Of a DNA stretch of 64,000 nucleotides, positions 36,418 to 44,939 are shown one piece after another. Source of the stretch: Betaproteobacteria bacterium (GTDB taxonomy: Bacteria > Pseudomonadota > Gammaproteobacteria > Burkholderiales > Casimicrobiaceae); contig JAAFIS010000002.1 of NCBI GenBank assembly GCA_013298695.1, positions 1-64,000 on the forward strand. The letters run 5' to 3'. Positions within the stretch are counted from its first letter, which is position 1, and each line of letters opens with the position of its first letter. The translations under genes were made by a program, and so were the position numbers. The notes beneath the pieces are model-generated. The model was not told where the DNA came from. It saw only the letters and a program-made list of their open reading frames with translations, and searched no databases.

Positions 36418-37292
36418 GTGCGAATCTCGCCGCCTCAATCCACGCGCGATTACTCAATCGCGCGAAGGATAGCGGCGAGGATTTCAATCAGGTGCTGGCG
36501 CGTTTTGCCACCGAACGCTTCTTGTTTAGGCTATCGACGCTACCCGCGCGAGATGCGCTGTGGTTGAAAGGCGCGAAGCTCTTCGATCTATGGTTTGATG
36601 TGCCGCACCGTCCGACGCGGGATGTGGATTTTCTCGGTTTCGGCCCGCCAGATTCAGCGCTTTTGCGCAAGACCGTGAGCGAGATTTGTGAGGTACAAGC
36701 CAACGACGCGATGGTGTTCGACGCAGCATCGATTGCTATCGACGAGATTCGCGAAGATGCGCGCTATGGCGGGTTGCGTGTGCGCTTGGTGGGAAAGCTA
36801 GGCAACGCCCGCTCCACGGTGCAACTCGATGTTGGGTATGGCGACGCAGTGACGCCAGGCCCCGAAGACGCCGTCTATCCAACACTGTTCAATGAATTTC
36901 CAGCGCCAAAGTTGCGTGTGTATCCGCGCGCCACGGTCGTGGCCGAGAAGTTAGAGGCGATCGTAAGCCTTGGCATGGCCAATAGTCGAATGAAAGACTT
37001 TTACGATTTGCGTGCGCTCGGCTTGGAAGGTACGCTAGATATCGCGCAGATCGCCGAGGCCATCGCCGCAACCTTTGCGCGACGCGGTACGCGCATTCCA
37101 AACGAACTGCCGATGGGGCTAAGCGACGAATTCGCGGCGGATCGCGCAAAGTCGAAGCAGTGGATGGCATTCGTGAGCAAGAATCGTTTGACTGCACCCG
37201 ATTTGATGGGCGTGGTTGCGGAGATTCGCAAGTGGTTGGAAAAACCCATGGCTCTGGCGAGACAACAAAAAGGTATGTCCGATGGCAATTAA
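36414..37292 (+). CDS. AbiEii-type nucleotidyltransferase toxin
   Basis: GTG 36414 overlaps the antitoxin stop by 4 bp and gives the typical N-terminus [20 protein letters not shown]. The 292-residue protein has the nucleotidyltransferase features LKGAKLF (51-57) and TRDVDFLG with D70 and D72, then [10 protein letters not shown] and RMKDFYDL, all conserved in AbiEii/DUF1814 toxins. AbiEii-like enzymes add nucleotides to RNA targets and cause growth arrest on phage infection. The longer frame from 36351 lies in antitoxin sequence. Its end overlaps hsdR by 11 bp, which ties the toxin to restriction-subunit translation. Confidence 0.9.
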   Translation: MSANLAASIHARLLNRAKDSGEDFNQVLARFATERFLFRLSTLPARDALWLKGAKLFDLWFDVPHRPTRDVDFLGFGPPDSALLRKTVSEICEVQANDAMVFDAASIAIDEIREDARYGGLRVRLVGKLGNARSTVQLDVGYGDAVTPGPEDAVYPTLFNEFPAPKLRVYPRATVVAEKLEAIVSLGMANSRMKDFYDLRALGLEGTLDIAQIAEAIAATFARRGTRIPNELPMGLSDEFAADRAKSKQWMAFVSKNRLTAPDLMGVVAEIRKWLEKPMALARQQKGMSDGN

Positions 37293-40200
37293 CGAATCGG
37301 TAATTGAAGACGCCGCTCTTGAATGGTTCGCTACGTTGGGCTACGCGATTGGGCACGGGCCGCTTCTCGCCCCCGGTGAGCCAGCAGCAGAGCGGGATTC
37401 TTTTGCTGACGTGGTGTTGGTAGCTCGCCTGCGTGAGGCGATCTCGCGGCTGAACCCCATGATTCCCGAGGACGCGCGAGAGGACGCTTTGCGAAAAGTG
37501 CTGCGAGTGGGTACGCCTGCGCTCGTGCAGACCAATCGCGCCTTTCATCAAATGCTTCGCGATGGCGTGCCGGTGGAGTATCCCCGAGCCGACGGCAGCA
37601 TCGGGGGTGACCATGTGCAGCTGGTGGATTTCGATCATGTGCGGGCGAACGATTTTTTCGCGGTTAACCAGTTCACGGTGATCGAAGGATCACATAACCG
37701 TCGGCCGGACATCGTGATTTTCGTAAATGGTCTGCCGCTGGGCTTAATCGAGTTGAAGAATGCGGCGGATGAGGATGCAACGATTTGGAGCGCCTACGCA
37801 CAACTGCAAACCTACAAGGCAGAGATTCCCACCCTGATGCATTACAACGCGGCGCTGGTGGTGAGCGATGGCCTTCAAGCGCGCATGGGGTCAATCAGCG
37901 CGAATCAGGAATGGTTCAAGGTCTGGCGAACGATCGACGGGCAGCGTGATGCGGCACCAGGCGCTTTGGAATTGGAGACGCTCATTCGTGGCGTGTTCGA
38001 GCGGCAACGTTTTCTGGACTTACTTCAGCATTTCATCGTCTTTGAGGAGGACTCTGACTCGGGCGCGGTACACAAGATCTTGGCGGGTTACCACCAGTTT
38101 CATGCGGTGAACGCGGCAGTCGAAGAAACGGTGCGGGCGAGCGGAATGGCCGACAAAAACACGGTCCGCGAGGAACCGGGCACCTACTGGGCGGGGCAAC
38201 AAAGTGGCGGCAAGTCGGGGGACCGTCGCGCCGGTGTGGTCTGGCATACGCAAGGTAGCGGGAAGAGTTTTTCCATGCTGTTTTATGCAGCACGGGTGGT
38301 GCGACACCCAACGATGCAAAACCCAACGCTTGTAGTGCTAACTGATCGCAATGACCTCGACGATCAGCTTTTCGGGCAGTTCCAGCGCTGCGCAGACATT
38401 CTTGGGCAGACACCCGTGCAGGCGAGCGGGCGCGAGCATCTGCACGAGCTGTTAAACCGGGCGAGCGGCGGTGTCGTTTTCACCACCATCCACAAGTTCA
38501 TGCCCGAGAGGGGTGAGCCAATGCCCGAGCTGAGCGCGCGGCAGAACATCATCGTGATTGCGGATGAGGCGCACCGTAGTCAATACGGTTTCGGTGGGCG
38601 TGTGAATGAAAAAACTGGCGAGATGTCCTACGGCTTTGCCAGCAACCTGCGCGACGCTTTGCCCAATGCGTCGTTCATCGGTTTCACCGGCACCCCCATC
38701 GAGAAAACCGATGCGAACACGCGGGCCGTTTTCGGCGACTACATCAGCATCTATGACATCCAGCGCGCGGTTGCCGACAGGGCTACGGTGCCAATTTACT
38801 ACGAGAGCCGGATTTCCAAGCTGAGCTTGAACGCTGCCGAGCTTCCCAAACTCGACGCGGAGTTTGAGGAGATCACCGAAGGCGAGGAGTTGACGAAAAA
38901 GGAAAAGCTCAAAACGAAATGGGCCGCGCTAGAGGCGCTGGTAGGCGATCCAAAACGCATCGCACTAGTAGCAGCCGATTTGGTGGCTCATTTCGAAAAG
39001 CGCCTGGAGGCGATGGATGGTAAGGCGATGATCGTTTGTATGAGCCGCCGCATCTGTGTGGACCTCTACAACGCGCTCATCAAACTGCGACCCGAGTGGA
39101 GAGCGGAGACGCTGAAAGTCGTGATGACCGGCAGTGCCGAGGACGGCCCCGAGTGGCAGCAGCACATCGGCAATAAAACTCAGCGGCGACAGTTAGCGAA
39201 CCAGTTCAAAGACGCGGCGCACCCGTTCAAGATCGTGATCGTGCGCGATATGTGGCTCACTGGTTTCGATGCGCCTTGCTTGCACACGATGTATGCCGAC
39301 AAGCCGATGCAGGGCCATGGCCTGATGCAGGCGATCGCCCGCGTGAACCGCGTGTTTCGCGATAAACCGGGCGGGTTGGTAGTGGACTACCTCGGCCTCG
39401 CCGACCAGCTGAAGAAGGCGCTTGTCACTTACACCGAGAGCGGCGGCAAAGGCAATCCAACCTTCGATACCGCGCAAGCCATTGCTGTGATGCAAGAGAA
39501 GCACGGCATCGCCTGCGACATGATGCACGGCTTCGATTGGAGTAAGTGGACCAGTGGCACACCGATTGAGCGCGTACAGTTGATCCCCGCTGGTCAGCAA
39601 CATATCTTGGAGCAAGATGACGGCAAAAAACGATGGCTGCAGGTGGTGTTGGCGCTTTCGCGGGCCTTCGCACTTTGCGCGGCGAGCGACGAGGCCACCG
39701 AAATACGAGACGACGTTAGCTTCTTTCAAACCCTGCAAGCGGCGCTGAATAAACAGAGCGGCCAAAACCGCAAGACGCCTGAGCAAATCGACGCCGCCAT
39801 CCGCCAACTTGTAAGCAAAGCCATCACCACCGAAGGCCAAGTTATCGATGTTTTCACGGCTGCGGGACTTTCGAAGCCGGACATCAGCGTGCTGAGCGAG
39901 CAATTCCTCGCCGAAGTGCGTGGCCTGAAGCACAAGAACGTAGCCGCTGAGCTGCTAGAGAAGCTGCTCAAGGACGAAATCAAGGTTCGCGCGAAGCGAA
40001 ATGTCGTGCAAGCCCAAATCTTCAGCGAAAAACTCAAGAAGACGCTCAACGCGTATCACAACCGCGCCATCAGTACGATGGAGGTCATCGAAGAGTTGAT
40101 CAAACTGGCCAAGGAACTCGACACCGCCACCAAGCGCGGGCAAGACTTGGGGCTAACAGGTGATGAAATCGCCTTCTACGACGCGCTCGCTACCAACGAC

Positions 40201-40434
40201 AGCGCCGTTCAAGCGATAGGCGACGTGAAGCTAAAAGTAATCGCCGCCGAGCTGATCTCCCAAGTGAAGAAGAGCGTGACCATCGACTGGACGCTGCGCG
40301 AAAGTGCTCGCGCCAAGATTAGGGTGATGGTGAAACGCATTTTGAATAAACACGGCTACCCACCCGACTTGCAAGAGGACGCAGTGAAAACAGTGTTAGC
40401 GCAGGCGGAATTGCTGTGCGCAGAATGGGTTTAG
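37282..40434 (+). CDS. hsdR: Type I restriction enzyme R subunit
   Basis: HsdR provides ATP-driven DNA translocation and cleavage. In 1050 residues the nuclease core shows D143 (RRPDIV), E157 and K159 (LIELKN). The helicase part has Walker A GSGKS (325-329), DEAH (428-431), GFTGTP and the motif VI region [19 protein letters not shown]. The C-terminal helical domain that binds M is present. ATG 37282 lies after AAGG and inside the AbiEii end (11-bp overlap). The gene is intact although hsdM is not, so the complex may be inactive. Confidence 0.94.
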   Translation: MAINESVIEDAALEWFATLGYAIGHGPLLAPGEPAAERDSFADVVLVARLREAISRLNPMIPEDAREDALRKVLRVGTPALVQTNRAFHQMLRDGVPVEYPRADGSIGGDHVQLVDFDHVRANDFFAVNQFTVIEGSHNRRPDIVIFVNGLPLGLIELKNAADEDATIWSAYAQLQTYKAEIPTLMHYNAALVVSDGLQARMGSISANQEWFKVWRTIDGQRDAAPGALELETLIRGVFERQRFLDLLQHFIVFEEDSDSGAVHKILAGYHQFHAVNAAVEETVRASGMADKNTVREEPGTYWAGQQSGGKSGDRRAGVVWHTQGSGKSFSMLFYAARVVRHPTMQNPTLVVLTDRNDLDDQLFGQFQRCADILGQTPVQASGREHLHELLNRASGGVVFTTIHKFMPERGEPMPELSARQNIIVIADEAHRSQYGFGGRVNEKTGEMSYGFASNLRDALPNASFIGFTGTPIEKTDANTRAVFGDYISIYDIQRAVADRATVPIYYESRISKLSLNAAELPKLDAEFEEITEGEELTKKEKLKTKWAALEALVGDPKRIALVAADLVAHFEKRLEAMDGKAMIVCMSRRICVDLYNALIKLRPEWRAETLKVVMTGSAEDGPEWQQHIGNKTQRRQLANQFKDAAHPFKIVIVRDMWLTGFDAPCLHTMYADKPMQGHGLMQAIARVNRVFRDKPGGLVVDYLGLADQLKKALVTYTESGGKGNPTFDTAQAIAVMQEKHGIACDMMHGFDWSKWTSGTPIERVQLIPAGQQHILEQDDGKKRWLQVVLALSRAFALCAASDEATEIRDDVSFFQTLQAALNKQSGQNRKTPEQIDAAIRQLVSKAITTEGQVIDVFTAAGLSKPDISVLSEQFLAEVRGLKHKNVAAELLEKLLKDEIKVRAKRNVVQAQIFSEKLKKTLNAYHNRAISTMEVIEELIKLAKELDTATKRGQDLGLTGDEIAFYDALATNDSAVQAIGDVKLKVIAAELISQVKKSVTIDWTLRESARAKIRVMVKRILNKHGYPPDLQEDAVKTVLAQAELLCAEWV

Positions 40435-40467
40435 CGTCAGGCGAGCAAGTCGGCGGATGATGAGACG

Positions 40468-40527
40468 GCAGAAATGAAGCGCCAACGCGCCGTTCGCGCG
40501 GATTCGGGGTTGTTGAAAGCACTCTGA
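40468..40527 (+). pseudogene. Remnant of a DUF1853 gene 3' end
   Basis: Twenty codons including the stop align without gaps to the last 20 codons of the DUF1853 gene at 30802-30861. Thirteen of 19 residues are identical (AE..R...VRAD.GLLKAL) and 38 of 60 bases match by my count. Many differences are synonymous (CGT/CGC, TTA/TTG, AAG/AAA, GCG/GCA), so both copies come from genes once under selection. A REP follows each copy. It marks the right edge of the inserted island. Confidence 0.7.
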
Positions 40528-40531
40528 ATTT

Positions 40532-40605
40532 GTAGGCGACGGCTTGACGTCGCTTTCTCCTTCACGCCTGACTCATCCATCAAGCGCGGTCGAGCCCGCG
40601 CCTAC
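40532..40605. repeat. REP-type inverted pair, right side of the defence island
   Basis: The first REP is at 40532-40553 (GTAGGCGACGG...GTCGC). The second, on the reverse strand, is at 40584-40605 (GTAGGCGCGGGC...CCGCGC). They are 30 bp apart and nearly the same as the pair at 30858-30976. The second lies inside the last codons of the CoA-transferase gene. Confidence 0.65.
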
Positions 40606-41856
40606 CCCAGACGCTTTGACGACCTTCCGTTGTCGTAGTGCATCTATCTCCGCTTCGGATTTCTTCAACACATCGCGCAGCACAGCGCTTGAATCCTCGC
40701 CGTTTACCGGTGGGGCTTGGCGATACTCGACTGGCGTGTCGCTCATGCGGATGGGGCTGGCGACCATCGCTACGTTGCCGCCGCCTTGTTCGCTTGGGCG
40801 TTGCATGTCGACGCGAAGATTTCTGTGTTGCACTTGTGGATGCGCGAAGACTTGGTCGTAGGTGTTGATGGGGGCGTGTGGGATGCCGAGGCTTGCGAAT
40901 TTGTCGAGCCAGAAGGCGGTGGTTTGTGTTGTTAGCACCCGTTCCATATCGACGACCAATTGAGCACGGTTTTTGTTGCGATCTTTCATCGCAACGTATC
41001 GCACGTCGTTTGCTAAATCCGGCACGCCCATCGCGTCGCAAAGTTTTCGCCATTGGCTATCGTTGCCCGCGCCGACGATCATGTAGCCGTCTTTCGTTTT
41101 GAATGACTGATACGGCGCGAGATTCACATGCGCGTTGCCGACGCGCTTCGGTTGTTTTCCGGTAAGAAAGTACGAGGCGATTTGGTTTGCACCGAATTGC
41201 ACGACGGAATCAAGTAGCGCGATGTCGATCTGCTGCCCTCTTCCGGTGTTGTGGCGCGCTTCGATCGCGGCGAGAATCGCGACGGTTGCATTCAAACCTG
41301 AGAGCACATCGGTGACTGCGATCACGACTTTCACCGGGCCGCCGCCCGCGCCGCCGTCGTCCACATCCGCATGACCGTTGATCGCCATCAAGCCGCCTTC
41401 GGCTTGGCAAAGCAAATCGTAGCCTGGGCGCTGGGCATAAGGGCCATCTTGCCCGTAGGCGGTGATCGAGCAGTAAACAAGGCGCGGGTTTAACGCGGCG
41501 AGCGTTTCGTAATCGAGGCCGTAGCGTTTTAGGTCGCCAACTTTGTAGTTCTCAACCAAGATGTCGCTCTTCATCGCAAGCTCGCGCACCAGCGCTTGCC
41601 CTTCCGGTTGGGTGAGATCAATGGCGATCGATCGCTTGTTGCGATTGCAGCTTGAGAAATAGGCGGAATCTTGGGTTTCATTGCCCGCGCTATCGCGAAG
41701 CCATTGCGGCCCCCAGCTGCGCGTGTCGTCGCCGGTGTCAGGGCGCTCTACCTTGATCACATCTGCGCCCAAGTCGCCCAGCGTTTGCGTACACCACGGC
41801 CCGGCCAGCACGCGGGTTAAATCGAGAACACGAAGATGAGAGAGCGCACCCGCCAT
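40573..41856 (-). CDS. CaiB/BaiF family CoA-transferase
   Basis: Class III CoA-transferases move CoA between carboxylic acids through an aspartyl-CoA intermediate. The 427-residue protein has LRVLDLTRVLAGPWCTQTLGDLGADVIKVE near the N-terminus (key residues L-D-L-R-AGP...LADLGADVIKVE), SIAIDLTQPEGQ, and the NYKVGDLKRYGLDYETL segment; the catalytic aspartate is in PGYDLLCQAEGGLMAI. The substrate is unknown. The final residues (GVGAGSTALDG) are encoded by a REP, so its natural C-terminus was probably altered by repeat insertion. It is divergent from the ferredoxin gene. Confidence 0.92.
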   Translation of the reverse strand: MAGALSHLRVLDLTRVLAGPWCTQTLGDLGADVIKVERPDTGDDTRSWGPQWLRDSAGNETQDSAYFSSCNRNKRSIAIDLTQPEGQALVRELAMKSDILVENYKVGDLKRYGLDYETLAALNPRLVYCSITAYGQDGPYAQRPGYDLLCQAEGGLMAINGHADVDDGGAGGGPVKVVIAVTDVLSGLNATVAILAAIEARHNTGRGQQIDIALLDSVVQFGANQIASYFLTGKQPKRVGNAHVNLAPYQSFKTKDGYMIVGAGNDSQWRKLCDAMGVPDLANDVRYVAMKDRNKNRAQLVVDMERVLTTQTTAFWLDKFASLGIPHAPINTYDQVFAHPQVQHRNLRVDMQRPSEQGGGNVAMVASPIRMSDTPVEYRQAPPVNGEDSSAVLRDVLKKSEAEIDALRQRKVVKASGVGAGSTALDG

Positions 41857-41889
41857 AATTAGGTCACAGTAAAAGTGTTATTTGCAATT

Positions 41890-42195
41890 ATGAGTTACTA
41901 CAGCCATCACATTTTCTTTTGCACCAACGAGCGCGATGACGGTCGGCCTTCTTGTGGGCAATGCGGCGGCGAGCTTCGCGACTATGCGAAGAAACAAATT
42001 AAATCGTTGGGCTTAAACGGTAAGGGCAAAGTGCGGGTGAACAACGCGGGCTGCCTGGATCGTTGCGATGAGGGCCCGACGATGGTTGTGTACCCTGAAG
42101 AGGTTTGGTATCACTGCGCAACAAAAGCCGACGTTGACGAGATCATCGCGTCGCACGTTCGCGGCGGTGTTGTGGTTGAGCGGCTTCGAATGTAG
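41890..42195 (+). CDS. Thioredoxin-fold [2Fe-2S] ferredoxin
   Basis: The 101-residue protein matches shethna-type/NuoE-like thioredoxin-fold ferredoxins: cysteines C11 (FFCTNERDDGRPSCG), C22/C25, C55 and C59 (NNAGCLDRCDEGP), followed by VVYPEEVWYHC. It probably carries one 2Fe-2S cluster and transfers electrons; its partner is unknown. I use ATG 41890; a GTG at 41875 would add five residues. It is divergently arranged with the CoA-transferase, 33 bp away. Confidence 0.88.
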   Translation: MSYYSHHIFFCTNERDDGRPSCGQCGGELRDYAKKQIKSLGLNGKGKVRVNNAGCLDRCDEGPTMVVYPEEVWYHCATKADVDEIIASHVRGGVVVERLRM

Positions 42196-42223
42196 TTCGA
42201 CCCGCCGAAGCGGATCGTTCGCC

Positions 42224-42973
42224 CTACAGCGCGCCAAGAATCGTTTGCGCAACGTCGGCGCTGCAAATTAATAGTCCGTCTCGCAGGACGATATCGCGGT
42301 GATTGAAAGTGATTGCGTTGCCTCGCAAATCACTCACATGAAGCCCGTGAGCGAGTGCGACGCCGATGGGCGCGGCGGCATCCCATTCGTTGAGCCCACC
42401 TTCGTGTGCATAAGCGACTGCGTCGCCCCGGACCACCATCATGGCCTTTGCACCCGCCGAACCGACTTGAGCGACTTCCGCGCCCACCGCTTGTGCGATG
42501 CGCGGCGCGAATTCGGGCGGCCGCGAGCGACTGACGACAATTTTGCTGACCGTATTTTTCAACTTTGGAGGCTGCGTAGCAACCGACGAAAAGACTTCAC
42601 CGCGCGAAGGGATTGAGACTGCCGCGGCGATGACAGCGCCGCTCTGGATCAACGCAATGTGCACCGCCCAGTCATCGCGCCCTTCGCGATATTCACGGGT
42701 GCCGTCAAGCGGATCAATAATCCAAATTCGCTCAAACGCGAGCCGCTGAAAATCATCCGTCGTTTCCTCAGAAAGCACGGCGTCATCGGGGCGTTCTCGC
42801 GCGAGTTCGTTCTGCAAAAAAACGTTGGCCTCATGATCCGCCGCATCGCCCAACGATCGGGAAGTGAGTGGGCTCGCTGAGCGCAACTTGAGCAGCAAAT
42901 CGCCTGCGTCTTTCGCGAGCCGAGTCGCGAGCCGCACGTCATCGGAATCGGTTGTAGTTGGATCAAATTTCAT
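42224..42973 (-). CDS. cysQ: 3'(2'),5'-bisphosphate nucleotidase, CysQ-like
   Basis: The inositol-monophosphatase fold is shown by the metal-binding segments LSEET (second Glu), WIIDPLDGTREY and GGLNEWDAAAP. TREY instead of TxxF and overall length (249 residues) fit CysQ, which removes 3'-phosphate from PAP in sulfur metabolism; other IMPase members cannot be fully excluded. ATG 42973 is chosen over an in-frame TTG at 42991. It converges on the ferredoxin gene with 28 bp between. Confidence 0.87.
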   Translation of the reverse strand: MKFDPTTTDSDDVRLATRLAKDAGDLLLKLRSASPLTSRSLGDAADHEANVFLQNELARERPDDAVLSEETTDDFQRLAFERIWIIDPLDGTREYREGRDDWAVHIALIQSGAVIAAAVSIPSRGEVFSSVATQPPKLKNTVSKIVVSRSRPPEFAPRIAQAVGAEVAQVGSAGAKAMMVVRGDAVAYAHEGGLNEWDAAAPIGVALAHGLHVSDLRGNAITFNHRDIVLRDGLLICSADVAQTILGAL

Positions 42974-43140
42974 TGCGGTGAGATGTGGCAACGCGCGGTG
43001 TGCGCTGCGTGTGTGTAGATCAATGAAGCGAGGTTTTCGTTCGTTGGCGACACTTGGGTGTTGTTTTGATTGCGTTGATGCCGCTTTCTGTTGCTAATCC
43101 TGGTTCGTATCTCGAAACTGGCAAAACCTATTAAACGCCG

Positions 43141-43214
43141 ATTTAACTGGGCAGAAGCGCGATTATTGGTATTTATCAATAAATACAATTAACGTCGTTA
43201 TCGCCCAATTAAAA
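43141..43214. repeat. Dispersed intergenic element, copy B
   Basis: ATTTAACTGGGC (43141-43152) is inverted relative to GCCCAATTAAAA (43203-43214), with exactly 50 nt between. CGCCG precedes the left end. The centre contains GATTATTGGTATTTA, shared with copy C. It lies between cysQ and azlD. Confidence 0.6.
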
Positions 43215-43247
43215 CGCACTTCTGTCGAATTCGTTAAAATGCCACGC

Positions 43248-43592
43248 TCATCGCAGCAGATACTGCAATGCATACAACGTGCCCATACCTGCGAGGATCG
43301 GCGCGAGCATGCCGCCGCGCCACCAAGCAAATAGCGCCGTGATGCACGCCGCCGCCAGATGCGGCGCACGGGCAACGAAATCCGTCTGCCCTTGTTGCAT
43401 CACGATGAGCGGAAGAACGATGGCGGCGAAGATCGCTGGCACTGCAAGCTGCAAACCGCGTTCGACCAGCGGCGGCAGGCGTTTTCCTGCGAACAAACCG
43501 ATGAACGAGTAGCGGATCAAAAAAGTGCCAATAGCAAGGCCCGCGATCGCGATCCAGCCCTCAACCGAGCCCCAGAAATTACTACCGGTCAT
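43248..43592 (-). CDS. azlD: AzlD family branched-chain amino acid exporter small subunit
   Basis: The 114-residue membrane protein has three to four helices (WIAIAGLAIGTFLIRYSFI, AVPAIFAAIVLPLIV, LAAACITALFAWW, LAGMGTLYALQYLL) typical of AzlD. It pairs with AzlC to export branched-chain amino acids. Its ATG 43592 overlaps the azlC stop by 4 bp (ATGA); the longer frame to 43679 lies inside azlC and is not likely. Confidence 0.9.
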   Translation of the reverse strand: MTGSNFWGSVEGWIAIAGLAIGTFLIRYSFIGLFAGKRLPPLVERGLQLAVPAIFAAIVLPLIVMQQGQTDFVARAPHLAAACITALFAWWRGGMLAPILAGMGTLYALQYLLR

Positions 43593-44341
43593 TCGCGCTT
43601 CTCGCTTCCTTTTTGCGGCTGCGTCGATGCCTTGAACCACGTATCGACCAGCAAACCAAAGCACGTGCCGAGCACACACGCACCGATCAAACCCAACTTC
43701 AACGGCATAGCAAAAAGCGCAACGCCAGCGATCCCTCCGGCGAGCGCGGCTACGATGTGAGCGCGAGTTTTAAGTAGCGGCACCACCATCGCGACGAACG
43801 ACAGCGGAATGGTGAATTCAAGTTGCCAACTCGGCGGCAATTGCGCGCCAAGGAGTGCCCCCGCAGCATTAGTCGCGATCCACGTGGGCCACAGCACGGC
43901 GGCACATCCCAGAAAAAACGCGAGCGGGTGCATCGCAAACGCGCGCTTCGCGTGACGTTGCTCTTCGAACAAAAACGTTTGGTCGACCAGAAACGCAGCC
44001 CACAGGATTCGCTCTCGTCGCGGCGCTTTGCCTATGCGTTGAGAAATCGCAGCGCTGTAAACCGCCATTCGCAAATTCACAACTAAACCCGACGCCACCG
44101 CGATCACAAGCGGCGCGCCGGTCGTCAGAAACTGTGTGAGTACGGCTTGCGATGAACCCGCAAACGCAAACGCCGCGAGCGCAATTGCGCCGAGCTCGCC
44201 CAGCCCCGCTTGTACCGCTGCAACGCCGCACACTAAGCCAAAAGGAATGTAGGAAGGCGTCAGCACCACGCACTGGCGTGCGCCTGACACAAGTGCGTCG
44301 CGCGCGGACGCGGCGACGTCAGTGTGAAGAGCGTCGCTCAT
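43589..44341 (-). CDS. azlC: AzlC family branched-chain amino acid exporter large subunit
   Basis: The 250-residue inner-membrane protein has the AzlC pattern: PSYIPFGLVCGVAAVQAGL near the N-terminus, ALAAFAFAGSSQAVL, and LRMAVYSAAISQRI, with about seven helices. It works with AzlD, encoded next and overlapping by 4 bp. Its start in turn overlaps the folA stop by 4 bp, so folA-azlC-azlD form one operon. Confidence 0.93.
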   Translation of the reverse strand: MSDALHTDVAASARDALVSGARQCVVLTPSYIPFGLVCGVAAVQAGLGELGAIALAAFAFAGSSQAVLTQFLTTGAPLVIAVASGLVVNLRMAVYSAAISQRIGKAPRRERILWAAFLVDQTFLFEEQRHAKRAFAMHPLAFFLGCAAVLWPTWIATNAAGALLGAQLPPSWQLEFTIPLSFVAMVVPLLKTRAHIVAALAGGIAGVALFAMPLKLGLIGACVLGTCFGLLVDTWFKASTQPQKGSEKRE

Positions 44342-44850
44342 CGGCGCACGTAATGCACAAAGTCGAAGTGAATCGGTTCAGCGTGACCTTGCATCGATGC
44401 GGTCTGCGGCTCGCGGCGCACCTCAACAAATTGCGAGCGATCCCATGCAGGAAAAAAAGTGTCGCCGTCGAAATCAGCGTGAATCTCGGTCAAGTACAAA
44501 TCATCAGTTACCGGAATTGCTTCCGCGTACAACGGGCTGCCGCCGATGATGAAAACCGGATCGGTCGGATTCGCGAGCGCAAGCGCCTGATTGAGCGAAC
44601 GAACGCCGTGCACGCCTTCGGGCAACGTGAGTGCGCGCGAACTCACCACCACGTGCTCACGATTGGGCAGCGGCTTCGGAAACGACTCCCACGTGCGCCG
44701 GCCCATGATGATGCGCTTACCCGTCGTCAGCGCTTTGAGATATTTGAGGTCAGCGGGCAGATGCCAGGGCAGCGTGCCGTCGCGACCGATTACGCCGTTT
44801 CGCGCCACTGCGGCGATCACCGCGACGCGCGGTTTACTAGAACTATTCAT
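44338..44850 (-). CDS. folA: Dihydrofolate reductase
   Basis: DHFR reduces dihydrofolate to tetrahydrofolate with NADPH. The 170-residue protein has AVARNGVIGRDGTLPWHLPADLKYLK (key residues IG..G.LPWHLPADLK, with the active-site Asp), GKRIIMGRRTWES and VFIIGGSPLYAEA. ATG 44850 is chosen; upstream codons to 44925 lack family similarity. It starts the operon with azlC and azlD and is divergent from glrK with 89 bp between. Confidence 0.96.
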   Translation of the reverse strand: MNSSSKPRVAVIAAVARNGVIGRDGTLPWHLPADLKYLKALTTGKRIIMGRRTWESFPKPLPNREHVVVSSRALTLPEGVHGVRSLNQALALANPTDPVFIIGGSPLYAEAIPVTDDLYLTEIHADFDGDTFFPAWDRSQFVEVRREPQTASMQGHAEPIHFDFVHYVRR

Positions 44851-44939
44851 TAACTCGATTGTAAAAGCACAGGCCCGCCGATACCCCTGCTCCGAAGGTT
44901 GGGCCGTAAAGCCGCACGCGCTCACCCTACAATCGTCCT

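Noticed and set aside
42196-42223. Another REP at the end of the cysQ-like gene
   Set aside because: GTAG and CTAC heads are present but the stem between them is poor and does not match the REPs at 30858 and 40532.
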